From assembly GCA_900446925.1 (NCBI GenBank), contig UAVY01000002.1:248001-312000 (forward strand): a DNA stretch of 64,000 nucleotides, in the 5' to 3' direction. Made by a program: the position numbers and the translations under genes. Below the pieces are notes generated by a model. The model did no database searches and was not told where the DNA came from. It saw nothing but the letters and a program-made list of their open reading frames with translations. The stretch is from Citrobacter koseri (GTDB lineage Bacteria; Pseudomonadota; Gammaproteobacteria; Enterobacterales; Enterobacteriaceae). This document shows positions 10,224 through 20,334 of this stretch, piece after piece (position 1 is the stretch's first letter; each line of letters begins with the position of its first letter).

Positions 10224-10276
10224 ACATCACCGTTATGGCGTCGTGTTGTGTTTGTAGCAATTGTAGTCGATTAATA

Positions 10277-10319
10277 CAACATATTGGGTCGGGTTGCATT
10301 TTAAGTTCTATATGTAGTG
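10277..10319. promoter_or_regulatory. Pair of NrdR boxes upstream of nrdD
   Basis: CAACATATTGGG (10277-10288) and CTATATGTAGTG (10308-10319) match the NrdR core CWATATATWGTG at 10 and 11 of 12 positions. Their starts are 31 bases apart, three helical turns, which is the usual spacing for cooperative NrdR binding. NrdR represses ribonucleotide reductase genes when dATP is high. Confidence 0.75.
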
Positions 10320-10330
10320 ATTTGCATCAA
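10317..10330. promoter_or_regulatory. FNR site upstream of nrdD
   Basis: GTGATTTGCATCAA fits the FNR consensus TTGAT-N4-ATCAA with one mismatch. It overlaps the distal NrdR box by three bases, so activation by FNR under anoxia and repression by NrdR could compete directly. Confidence 0.7.
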
Positions 10331-10514
10331 AGATGTTTACGATTTTATTGATTCAGAACAAAGTAAAAATTTAAGAGTACGAATGGCGGGCGCTTGCGCT
10401 TAATGTAAATTTTTGGACTTAAAAATTGCGTAAAAATTCAACAAAATTCGGGAGTTAAGCCAGGCGTTCGTCAAACCGGCGCGAAAAGAAACAACCGGTT
10501 TGACGCAGGAGGGG

Positions 10515-11102
10515 TTATTGCGCTGTTGCGTTCATCCAGTGAATACCCGCATTGATAAATGCAGCAACAGCGACGATCCCCAAAACCAGGGGGACAAGCC
10601 GGGTGTTTTTCACCGCAATGGCGGGGTCTGGCGAAACCGAAGGCGCATCTGGCGAGAGCAGCGCAAGCACCTCTTCGGCAGAGGAAGCGTTGATGAGTGA
10701 TTCACGCACTTTATCGTCCACCAGAGACGAGGTTAGTCGGGTTAATAATTGCATATGCGTACTGCCTGCTTCTTCTGGGGGAATCGCCAGCAGAAACACC
10801 AGTTGAACCTCCTCGTCCCCCCTCAAGACCCGGCCACATGACGGGCTGGCGAAACAGGGCGACGCTAAATGCGGCCTGGACAACCGAGCCGCATTTCCCA
10901 TGTGGGACAGCCAGCGACTCTCCCAACGCCGTGGGTCCTTCGCTTTCACGGCGCAGGACGCTATCAATAAACATCGCCTTGTCGTTGATCAGGCCCTGCC
11001 TGAACAGGGGCGGCGGACATCTCCCCGATCACCGCTTTCAGGAGTGCGGTGCGGCGGATCGATAAAAATCAGTTCAGAATGCGTAAGCGCGGACAACTCC
11101 AT
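10515..11102 (-). CDS. PTS fructose-family EIIA with a C-terminal membrane tail (frameshifted)
   Basis: About 195 residues in all, beginning MELSALTHSELIFIDPPHRT at 11102, one base after the GH13 stop. The phosphorylatable His lies in GESLAVPHGK, typical of EIIA of the fructose/mannitol family. At least three frameshifts were found, near 11038, 10996 and 10820. The domain would normally end near SSAEEVLALLS. Here a linker and a hydrophobic stretch (LVPLVLGIVAVAAFINAGI) follow, suggesting a membrane-anchored EIIA. It would pass phosphate to the EIIBC encoded at the head of the operon, which lacks its own EIIA. Confidence 0.8.
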
Positions 11103-11103
11103 G

Positions 11104-12814
11104 TTATGCCTCCGGTTGCGTATCAGTGAGAATCCATACCGTTTGCCAGCCGGAAAGCTCGCAAGCGCCGTTGAATGCTGCGCCCGTCAGCAGATCTGTT
11201 CCTGTGACAGGCAGTGAAAGTGATTGTGGTATTCCTGTGACGTTCACGATGCAGTACAGCGTTTCGCCTTCTGTAGGATGTTGGCGAACGACGCCAAAGA
11301 GCGCGTCAGGCAATTCAGGAACGTGCTGCGAGGCGAACGGAGAAAATGCGGGATGCTGCTGACGTATATGCGCTAACTTTGCCAGAGACGAGTAGATTCG
11401 GGATTGTCTCGTTTCCGGCGAGAGCAACTGCTCATGGAGCGTGGCAGCGTCCAGTTTTTCCCGGTTAATGCGGCGATTTATGCCCGATTCGAGCAGCCCG
11501 GCGTTGTCATTTTCACTGCCGAAGAGGCTGTGATAATAGATTGCAGGCACGCCCCGCAGCATAAAGAGGATGGCGTGCGCGGCGGTGAATCTGGCGAGCT
11601 GGTCGTCGGGACTTTCCCCAGGCTCGCTCAATGCGCTCAGAAAGTTGATGTTAAGTTCATACGGCGACTGGCTGCCGTCAGGGTTGGTTTTCCATGAAAT
11701 ACGCCCCTGCTTGCGTTCTACCTCGCTTATCAGAAACTGCCGCTCTTCTGCGCAAAGGAGATTTTCCACGGGACGCAGCCCGATGCCGTCGTGGCTGGCG
11801 AGGAAATTAAAAAAGGTCGTCTTGTCGGGAAACGCATCCTGTTCCAGACGTTGCGCCCACTGGCGTAACCAGCGTGCGTTACCGCGTAAAAAGGCATGGA
11901 GCGTCAGCGGCGGCAAGGGGAACTGATACACCATGTGAGCTTCATCGCCGTTGCCGAAGTAGCTGATATTTTCCTGATGCGGGACGTTGGTTTCCGTAAT
12001 CAACAGGCAGTCAGGCCAGGTCGCATCCAGAATGGCGCGCCAGAGTTTAACGATCAGATGCGTCTGCGGCAGGTGAATACAGGTGCTGTTTCGCTCTTTC
12101 CACAAAAAACCGATCGCATCGAGCCTGATTGCGCGCGCGCCGCGCGCTGCGTATTCCAGCAGGATGTCGATACTTTCCAGTAACACGTCAGGTTCACGGA
12201 AATTCAGATCGATCTGATCGGCGCTGAATGTCGTCCAGATATGTACGGTTTCCCCCGTTTTGCGCTTGAATGGCGTAAGCAGGGGAAGGGCGCGTGGACG
12301 CGTGACAAGATGATAGTCATCGTCAGGGTCGGCGCTAATAAAGTAGTGCTGATAACGCGGTTCGCCGTGTAAATAGCCCTGGAACCAGCGGCTTTGCTGA
12401 GAGACATGGTTAATCACGAAATCAAACATCAGATTAAAATCGCCTGCTAGCGCTGCAATGTCTGACCACTGGCCTAACTCTGGCGCAATGTGGCGATAAT
12501 CTTTAACGCTGAAGCCATCATCAGATGTCCACGGGAACATGGGCAGCAGGTGAATGTCGCTGATGACGCCTTTAAGCCAGCGTGTCGAAAACTGATGCAG
12601 ACAGGCAAGAGCGTTTGCGTCCCCGCTATGGATACTGTCGCCGTAAGCTATCATCCACACCCGGCTCTGATCCAAAGGCGCGGCGGTTTGCTCCCGTAGC
12701 TTCCAGCGTTGACAGAGTTGCTCGATTTTCGCCGCCAGCGCGTACCGATCCGCATGGGGGATAAAGCTGAGCTAACGTGTTTTTGATGAAGGTATGATGG
12801 GCGTTCTGGCTCAT
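11104..12814 (-). CDS. GH13 sucrose-phosphorylase-like (glucosylglycerate phosphorylase-like) enzyme, frameshifted
   Basis: About 569 residues, starting MSQNAHHTFIKNTLAQLYP at 12814; one extra C in a C5 run near 12760 breaks the start from the rest. The alpha-amylase-family barrel is clear: FDFVINHVS (region II), ARAIRLDAIGFLWK (nucleophile Asp), LITETNVPHQENISYFG (acid/base Glu) and FLASHDGIGLRP (third acid). The family of YcjM and sucrose phosphorylases cleaves alpha-glucosides with phosphate. Its ATG overlaps the TGA of the mannosidase gene. Specificity for glucosylglycerate is a guess from the neighbouring GH38. Confidence 0.83.
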
Positions 12815-15430
12815 ACTTTTTCGTTACGCTCCTGATGAGTAAAAAGAAAATCACACGTACTGCAAGGCAAAATGGTGGCGCAATCTGCGACAGGTTCTTC
12901 CAGATAATTGATCTGCGGAATATTTCTTAGCGAAGGCGGGAGCGGCACCGGGTGCTCTCCGGCATTGAAAATGCGAATGATTGTTCCGTCTACCGTATGG
13001 GCATGGGGTATTGCGGAAAGCATCAGCGGTTCGGGAAGCGTCAGCAGGCTGAATGTTTCCGGCAGCGAGCGCGAAACAAAATTGAGCGTAAAACGCTCCA
13101 GGCGGTTGTCCAGCGTGTTCAACGTCTGATTTTGCCAGGTGAATGGCTGGCGCGTCACGCGGGTTTCAAGATGCCTTAACGTCATAGGGTCGGCCCGATC
13201 GGCAAGCGCCAGCGTCAGGCTGAAATGCAGCGGTTTAAGCAGTTGCGCGTCGGGCGTGTTGACGACGGTATTATTAATGCCGGAAGCGCGTCCGGGTCGC
13301 CAGTCAAGATCGTCACGTCCCAGGACTCCCGTTGATTTAAACAACGTCAACGCTATCTGCGCCGTCCCGTTCTGGCATATCTGAAACTCTTTCATGCCCA
13401 GGCTATTGATGATGAGCGAGCGGTTGTTTTCCTCGATGGCGATAATGCCCTCGCTGGTTTCAATATCGATCGGCTTTTCCCGATAGTGCTGACGCCAGTC
13501 GGCAGGCGCATCGGCAACAGGACGCCGGATGACGGCAAAGGGCTGAGAGGCGATGGATTCCGTGGTGCGAATGTCGCTGTTGATGAGTAAGCGCAGGCGG
13601 TGATCGCAGACGGTGTTTTCCAGCGAAACGTCGATAAAAAGCTGAGCGTCATGCTGGCGAAGCTCGCAGACAAGGCGTACAGGGTAGGGCTGAATATCCT
13701 GCGCCGCTCGCGCCGCCAGCGAAGGGGGCAGCATCAGCGTGGCGCTTAGCGTCATCCGTTCAATGTGCGGGCCTTTCTCGCAGGCAATAAGCGTAAATGT
13801 GTGGCAGCGCTGCGGAACATCGCCCTCCAGCGGCGAAAAGTCATAGCTATCGCCCGCATCCGCACAGTCTTCAAAGGTCAGCAGGTCGGATATTACCCGG
13901 CCGTTGCGCTTATCATGAAGCGACAGCGAACCGGCATGCAGCACCAGCCGGTAATCGTTGTTTTCAATGGCGCTTTCAGCGCAGTTGCGCATTGCAGGCG
14001 CGGTGCGTGACGATTCCTGCACCTGAATGTGGGTATAACCCAGCGGCGGTAACGCTGGCGCGTCAATAGCGATCTGCCAGCGGTAATAAGGCGGAAGTTC
14101 GACCTCTTTTTCGCCTTGCACAGTAACCTGAACCGTGCGCCCGCCGGAGACCTGCGTGCGTTCGAGAACGCTGAACGGAAGAGGACGCGCATGATGGCTG
14201 AGTTCAATACCGGCCGTACGGCTATATAATGTGGCTTTGATAATGCCCGACCAGGCGGTGGCGCTGGGGGTTGATGACGAAAAGATCGCCCTCTTCACAA
14301 CTGGCGGTCGCCAGTTCTTTTACGACCAGATTCCACAGGCTATGGCTAAGCTGTTCCGTTTGCTCAAGGCGATGGAGAATATCGCGATTGGTGGCATCGC
14401 TGTTACACCCGCCGATGGAGTCATGCGCATGATTACGCAGAAGGTTTTTCCATATCTGGTCAACCCATTGCACGTTGACTTCAATGCCCTGATAACGCGC
14501 CAGCGCAATGGTGGGTTCGAGCTTGCCTAACAGGAACTGTTCAACGTCATAATTCTTCTTTTTGATGTCGTAACGTACTGAACCGATTGTTTTATGAATG
14601 CGGGTATAGCGGGGAGATTTTAATTCCCCTTGCCAGCGATCATATCCTGATGCCTGTTGTCGAAGGCGGTCAATGTACGCTTCCAGAGAGGAGATCTGAA
14701 AACGATCGCCTTCAGGGGAACATACGCTGGCGATACGCAGTATCTCCGGCAGATGGGGATCAATATTGACCTGGTCGCCGCCGCAGGGCAGGAGCAGATC
14801 GTCCAGACCGGAGCGTTGGCGGATGTGGTTGACGATTGGGAATATTTTGTCGTGCAGATGCGCGTCGTCTGCACGAATATTTTTTGCCGCGCCATAGCCG
14901 AAGGGCATGGCGCAAGCGATAACCTGCGCGCCGGACGGCGCTTGCCAGATGAACTGGCTCTTTTCGACCTGCGTATCATGGTTGATGCCCCGCCAGAAAA
15001 CGATGTTATCAAGGTTACACCCGCGAAGCAGAGTCGGGAGCTGGCTGTTATGGCCGAACGTATCGGGTAAATAGCCGACCATCATGGCATGGCCCAGTTT
15101 ACGCGCGGAAAGTATCCCGTATTTCAGGTTGCGAATGATGGATTCACCATGAACATTATACGTATCCGTCTGGGTGTACCACGGGCCGATAAAAAGCCGT
15201 CTGTCGGCGACCAGCTGTTTTAGCCGCTCGCAGTATTGAGGATTGACGGCCAGGAAATCTTCCACGACAGCGGTTTGGCCGTCGAAGTGGTAACAGGTAT
15301 ACGCAGGGTTCTGTTCCAGGGTTCGGATCACATCCGCAAAATTCCAGGACGCGAGAATATTGCTATCCTGCAAGGTGAAATACCATTCCTGATCCCAGTG
15401 CGTATGGGCGATGACGTGAATGTTGCTCAT
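12811..15430 (-). CDS. GH38 alpha-mannosidase, MngB-like (one frameshift)
   Basis: About 873 residues, near the 877 of E. coli MngB, which cleaves 2-O-alpha-mannosyl-6-phosphoglycerate. Zinc-site motif HTHWDQEW at residues 7-14; nucleophile Asp in YLPDTFGHNSQLP; a later metal/active-site motif HAHDSIGGCNSD. One extra G near 14247 splits it after ...NPQRHRLVG; the other frame continues IIKATLYSRTAG. It lies second in the PTS operon, so its substrate is probably a phosphorylated mannoside just imported. It is coupled to the next gene by ATGA. Confidence 0.88.
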
Positions 15431-15444
15431 TTCTACTTCCTGAA

Positions 15445-16841
15445 TTATTTGGCGATCTTAGGGCTGGCGAAGAGCACGCCCAGCGCGCATACAAGAGAAC
15501 CGGCAAACACGCTGATCAGATACCCTGTGACATTTGTCGCCAGCGGCCATCCCCAGATGGCAGGCAACGGCAGCGATTGCTTCACGCCGAGTGCGATAGC
15601 AATAAGCGCGCCGGACATCGCGCCGACCATAAAGACCGGAATCAGGCGTGGATTTTTCAGGATGAAAGGAATGGCGCCTTCTGAAATGCCAATGAATCCC
15701 AGCAGTAAAGACGTACCGCCGACGGTTTTTTCTTCGCTGCTAAACACGTTGGGCAGGCCAAAACGGTTATTCAGCAACGCCGCCAGGCCGACGCCGATAG
15801 ATGGAATGACGATCGCCAGCTCTCTGGCGGTTAAATCGAAGGTTTCGCTGACGCCGTTAAGCCCAGCGCCACCGAACCAGCGGCTTTATTGATGGGGCCG
15901 CCGAGGTCGAAGGCCGTCCCTGCGGCGATCATCATGGCGTAAAAACCGCGACCGGTGTCGCCAGCGGAGGTGAAAAACTCGACCATCGCCTGGTTGATTG
16001 CGCCAAAGAAGGGGTTGATCAGGTACTGCATAACGATGACGAGCGTAATGCCGGTACACAGCGGCACGATAAGCATCGTTTTAATGGTGGTAAGTTGGGC
16101 GCGAACGTTAATGGTATTGTTGAGCCACTGCACCAGATGACCGACAAAAAAGCCGATGGCGATGGCACCGAAGAAGCCTGAGGGCATAAAACCGTCGAGA
16201 TCAAAAAAGCGTTTATAGACCTCGTCGGACATAATGCCGCCGATAAGTCCGGGGATCAGCGCAGGTTTACCGGCAATAGAGAACGCGAGGTACATGGCAA
16301 AAACCGGGTACATGAACTTGATCACCATAAAGCCCAGTTTATCCAGCACCTCGAACGGCGTACCGGCAATTGGAATAAACTGCCCGGTTATTTTGGCGAC
16401 CGCCATCAGTAATCCACCGAGGACGACGACCGGGAGCATATAGCTGATCGCCGCCATAATATGGCCGATGAAGGTCTGCCAGGCGGAGCGAGCCTCTTCC
16501 TGTTCTTCACACGCGGCCGTTACGGTTTTATCCATCGCCAGCGCCTGACGCAGGTAACGATCGGTGTTTTTGATCAGTTCCTGAGTGCGTATTTTGAGAT
16601 GAGGAACGTTATCGAATCGTTCAGCGTCCTGGATGGGAACATCGATTGCCAGAATGACGGCATCTGCGCTGGCAATATCTTGTCGGGAAAGCTTGTTTTT
16701 GACGCCATCGCTTCCTTGTGTTTCCACTTTGACGATGACGTTATTTTCTTCTCCCCACGCTGCAATTTTGTTGGCAGCCATAAAGGTATGAGCGATGCCG
16801 GTCGGGCATGCCGTTATCGCGACGACTTTTTGCCTTGTCAT
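15445..16841 (-). CDS. Fructose-family PTS EIIBC (one frameshift)
   Basis: About 465 residues. EIIB domain first, with the phosphocysteine in VVAITACPTGIAHTFMAA, then an EIIC domain with eight or more membrane segments, including AFDLGGPINKAAGSVA and GFIGISEGAIPF, typical of fructose/mannosylglycerate permeases. The frame breaks near 15860; the second part runs LTARELAIVIPSIGVGLAA to ASPKIAK. No EIIA is fused, in contrast to E. coli MngA; the separate EIIA is three genes on. First gene of the operon, read divergently from the RpiR gene. Confidence 0.88.
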
Positions 16842-17021
16842 TGTAAAACCCCTAACAATAGAATTGCAGAAATTATAAAGAGAAATAAAAAAGGCAATAA
16901 AAGGTTTGATGGTACTAATTGCGTATCACCATACCTGTTGAATAGAGTGTGATTCGCATTCCAGTGTTATAAATACGATATTGATAGAATATATTATATT
17001 CGTAGGTTAAGGGTGGGTTTT

Positions 17022-17681
17022 ATGAATTCCTTTCAGGGTAGTGAAAGATTAATATTTGAGTATATTCAGTGTCATGCTCATGAAATATCGGGTATTTCAG
17101 CTAAGGTGATTGCGAGCGAAACATTCACCACTACAACATCCGTTAATCGGGTGTGTAAAAAAATGGGATACCGGAGCTATACCGAGCTACGGTATCAGTT
17201 TTCTCGCGACAGGTTAATAGCCGAACCCGTAAGATATGTTGTTGGTGATGAAAAAGAAGAGACCATTACACAACTGTGCAACATACTGGTTAATTCCAGC
17301 CATATCTTCTTATATGCGCGCGGCGCGTCATTGACCAGCCTGAATTATTTGTCGCGTTTTTTGTCGCTGGCGAGCTTACCGCACCTCATTCTCAATGATG
17401 TTCATCAGCTGACGCGTGTCTCTAAAGGTACGCTGGTGTTGATCAGCAAATCGGGTGAAACGGCGTCGTTAGTCGAAATGGCGCGAAACGCGTTACGTAA
17501 GGGATTAAAAATCATTGCGATTACAAAACGAGAATCCACGTTAGCGACGATTTCAACATTATGCTGGCCTCTGGATATTGATATTGACGCAATCTCGTTA
17601 TATCAACGAGAAGGCCAGCTGGAACTGCTGACGGTAGTAGACCGCATCGGATGTTATCTGCTGCAATACGATGCGGCATAG
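17022..17681 (+). CDS. RpiR-family transcriptional regulator
   Basis: 219 residues beginning MNSFQGSERLIFEYIQ at ATG 17022, preceded by AAGGG. N-terminal HTH of the RpiR type (IASETFTTTTSVNRVCKKMGY) and a C-terminal SIS sugar-phosphate-binding domain (LVLISKSGETASLVEMARNA). It is read divergently from the PTS operon across a 180-base AT-rich gap (16842-17021) which must hold both promoters. It probably senses the phosphorylated product of that system. Convergent with the porin gene, five bases away. Confidence 0.88.
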   Translation: MNSFQGSERLIFEYIQCHAHEISGISAKVIASETFTTTTSVNRVCKKMGYRSYTELRYQFSRDRLIAEPVRYVVGDEKEETITQLCNILVNSSHIFLYARGASLTSLNYLSRFLSLASLPHLILNDVHQLTRVSKGTLVLISKSGETASLVEMARNALRKGLKIIAITKRESTLATISTLCWPLDIDIDAISLYQREGQLELLTVVDRIGCYLLQYDAA

Positions 17682-17685
17682 CGCG

Positions 17686-18432
17686 TTAAAGCTGTTTTAC
17701 GATACCAAGACGTACGGCGTAATCATTTTCATGATGACCGTCGTCATTGATATAGGTTTTATCAAGAGAGACCAGCTCGACGTACGGCGTCCAGCCATCG
17801 TCCAGTTTGTAGTTGAACGCGAGGGTATGTTCCCAGTAAGTATCGTCGCCCGTCCCCTGATCGACGCCATCCTGATAGCGGAAACGGGGGTTATAAGACA
17901 TGCCAAAGTTACCAATATTGTAGGCAAACCATATATCGAACTGATGAGATTCACGACGTGTATAACCGCTGCCGTCTAACTCTCTGTCGCTGTGCGCATC
18001 GTTCACCGTGTTGTAACGATAACGGGCGGAAAGGTTAAGGCCATTATCGAAGGATTTCCAGCCCTGAATAAAAGGGCGATAATGGGTATTACTGGACGTA
18101 AATACGGTGACCATCCCCGGTGCGACCGAGTAACCGTCACCTAAATCAAAGCGCCAGCGAGTTTCTATTTCCTGGGCCGCTTCGGTCACGCCTTTATCAT
18201 CGGAACTGTAGCGATCGGTATCGCCAAAAAACGTATCGTTATGGTTTTGCGCAGCTTCAACGGAGAAATAAAAACCATTGTCGGCCTGGTGCATGACTTT
18301 AATTCGGGAATCATTAGCTTCTGAATTGGTATTATGACCAAAACGCAAATCAACAGAGGTATTACCGCACCATCCCTGGCTGCTAATGAGTAAAGCTGAA
18401 AGTAAACTTAACTTAATAAGAGGTTTATTCAT
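17686..18432 (-). CDS. KdgM-family outer-membrane porin
   Basis: 248 residues with a signal peptide (MNKPLIKLSLLSALLISSQG, cleavage after about residue 22). The mature part alternates polar and aromatic residues as in a 12-strand barrel: RWRFDLGDGYSVAPG, LSARYRYNTVND, FGMSYNPRFRYQDGV, YAVRLGIVKQL. KdgM and NanC porins admit acidic oligosaccharides. Placed beside the mannoside PTS operon, it may bring the same substrate across the outer membrane; this is inference. It ends in Leu instead of the usual Phe. Its promoter lies in the gap 18433-18594. Confidence 0.87.
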   Translation of the reverse strand: MNKPLIKLSLLSALLISSQGWCGNTSVDLRFGHNTNSEANDSRIKVMHQADNGFYFSVEAAQNHNDTFFGDTDRYSSDDKGVTEAAQEIETRWRFDLGDGYSVAPGMVTVFTSSNTHYRPFIQGWKSFDNGLNLSARYRYNTVNDAHSDRELDGSGYTRRESHQFDIWFAYNIGNFGMSYNPRFRYQDGVDQGTGDDTYWEHTLAFNYKLDDGWTPYVELVSLDKTYINDDGHHENDYAVRLGIVKQL

Positions 18433-18594
18433 GATATCCTGCCGGTTATATGATAAGTGTCAGTGGCAGGTCTATTTTTGTTTTATTCTTTAGCGCGTGT
18501 AAATTTTATGATGGTACATTCTAAGTATCACTATACGCGGCATTTTTTTACGTTGTCAGAAAGACGGAGAAAATATCTGTGGGCTGAATAATCC

Positions 18595-18622
18595 GGGATA
18601 CAGACAGGTCTGTCCGTATCCC
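18595..18622 (-). terminator. Probable treC terminator
   Basis: An inverted repeat GGGATACAGACAGG / TCTGTCCGTATCCC lies just past the treC stop on the minus strand. The stem is long and GC-containing but the following T tract is weak. Confidence 0.5.
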
Positions 18623-18629
18623 GTTGTGA

Positions 18630-20285
18630 TTACTTTTGCAACCACCAGACGGCCTCAAACGGGCGTAACGTCATGGCGGCAGGGCGGGTGGCAACCTCGT
18701 CGTAGTTGTGCATCAGCGCCTGCCAGTTTCCTTCGTGATGCTCTGGCAACCAGGCCTGACAGGCGTTGCTCAGGTTGGCGACCACCAGTAACCGCTGCCC
18801 CTGCCATTCGCGGCGATAGCACCATACATGCGGGCTGTCCGGCAGCAGATCCTGATAATTCCCCCAGGTTAAGACCGGCTCTGTTTTGCGCAAGGCAATC
18901 AGTCTTTGATAGGTGTAGAACACCGAGTCTTCATCATTTAGCGCCGCCGCCACGTTGATGTCCGCATAGTTATCGCAGAGGTTGATCCACGGCTCGCCTT
19001 GCGTAAACCCTGCATTCGCGCTGCTATCCCACTGCATGGGCGTGCGGCTGTTATCGCGGGATTTGCTGGCAAGAATAGCCAGTAAATCATTGGCTTCCCG
19101 GCCCTGGGCGCGCAGCCAGGCAAACATGTTGTGGCTTTCCACGTCACGGTAATCGGTGATGTGGGAGAAATGCGGGTTTGTCATGCCAATTTCTTCGCCC
19201 TGGTAGATATAGGGCGTACCCTGCATACCGTGCAGCACCATCGCCAGCATCTTCGCCGCCGGAACCCGCAGTTCGCCTTCGTCGCCAAAGCGCGACACGA
19301 TACGCGGCTGATCGTGGTTACACCAGAACAGGGCATTCCAGGCAACGTTATGCATCCCCTGCTGCCAGTGGCAAAACAGCGCTTTTAGCGCCACGTAATC
19401 CGGCTTTGCCAGCGTCCATTTCTCGCCGCCGGGATAATCGACTTTCAGATGATGGAAGTTAAAGGTCATCGACAGCTCGCTGCCATCGAGAGCGGCATAC
19501 CGCTGACAGTTTTCCAGAGTGGTGGATGACATTTCGCCCACCGTCATCAGGTTACGCGGAGTAAAAACGTCGCGGTTCATCTCGTGCAAAAACTCATGCG
19601 CGCGCGGCCCGTCGGTGTAAAAGCGGCGACCATCACCGTCCAGATCGTTCGGGAAACGCTGATCTTTGGAGATGAGGTTCACGACATCTAGGCGCAGCCC
19701 GTCCACGCCGCGATCGGCCCAGAATTCACACACTTTTTTCAGCTCAGCGCGTACCGCCGGATTTTCCCAGTTCAGGTCGGCCTGCTCCGGGGCGAAAAGG
19801 TGCAGGTAATACTGTTCGCTCTGGGCATGCCAGCGCCAGGCGCTGCCGCCAAATTTGGAGCGCCAGTTATTGGGCGGCGCATCCGGCGTACCGTCGCGCC
19901 AGATATAAAACTCCCGGTGCGGACTCTCTTTATTCAGCGCGTTATGGAACCAGGCATGCTGCGTGGAGGTGTGGTTAAACACCATATCCAGAATAATGCG
20001 GATGCCGCGCGCTTTGGCCTGCGCCGCCAGTTCGTCAAAATCATCCAGCGTGCCGTAGGCCGGGTCGATGGCGGTGTAGTTCGCGACGTCGTAGCCGTTA
20101 TCAATCTGCGGTGAAACATAGAATGGCGTCAGCCAGATAGCATCCACCCCCAGTTTTTGCAGGTAATCAAGACGCTGCGTAACGCCGCGTAAATCGCCGG
20201 TTCCGCTGCCGGTCGTGTCCTGAAAACTTTTGGGATAGATCTGGTAAATAACGCCGTTTTGCCACCAGTGGGGAAGGGTATTCAT
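18630..20285 (-). CDS. treC: Trehalose-6-phosphate hydrolase
   Basis: 551 residues, the normal length. Cytoplasmic GH13 enzyme splitting trehalose-6-phosphate into glucose and glucose-6-phosphate. Catalytic segments: IILDMVFNHTS, VDGLRLDVVNLISK (nucleophile Asp), MTVGEMSSTT (acid/base Glu) and FWCNHDQPRIVSRFGD (third acid). Starts MNTLPHWWQNGVIYQIYPKSF. It follows treB by 49 bases in the same operon and needs the phosphorylated sugar that TreB delivers. Intact. Confidence 0.98.
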   Translation of the reverse strand: MNTLPHWWQNGVIYQIYPKSFQDTTGSGTGDLRGVTQRLDYLQKLGVDAIWLTPFYVSPQIDNGYDVANYTAIDPAYGTLDDFDELAAQAKARGIRIILDMVFNHTSTQHAWFHNALNKESPHREFYIWRDGTPDAPPNNWRSKFGGSAWRWHAQSEQYYLHLFAPEQADLNWENPAVRAELKKVCEFWADRGVDGLRLDVVNLISKDQRFPNDLDGDGRRFYTDGPRAHEFLHEMNRDVFTPRNLMTVGEMSSTTLENCQRYAALDGSELSMTFNFHHLKVDYPGGEKWTLAKPDYVALKALFCHWQQGMHNVAWNALFWCNHDQPRIVSRFGDEGELRVPAAKMLAMVLHGMQGTPYIYQGEEIGMTNPHFSHITDYRDVESHNMFAWLRAQGREANDLLAILASKSRDNSRTPMQWDSSANAGFTQGEPWINLCDNYADINVAAALNDEDSVFYTYQRLIALRKTEPVLTWGNYQDLLPDSPHVWCYRREWQGQRLLVVANLSNACQAWLPEHHEGNWQALMHNYDEVATRPAAMTLRPFEAVWWLQK

Positions 20286-20334
20286 GCTTGTAACCTACAT
20301 ATGCGATGGGGCGCAACTGCGCCCCGAAGAAGAA

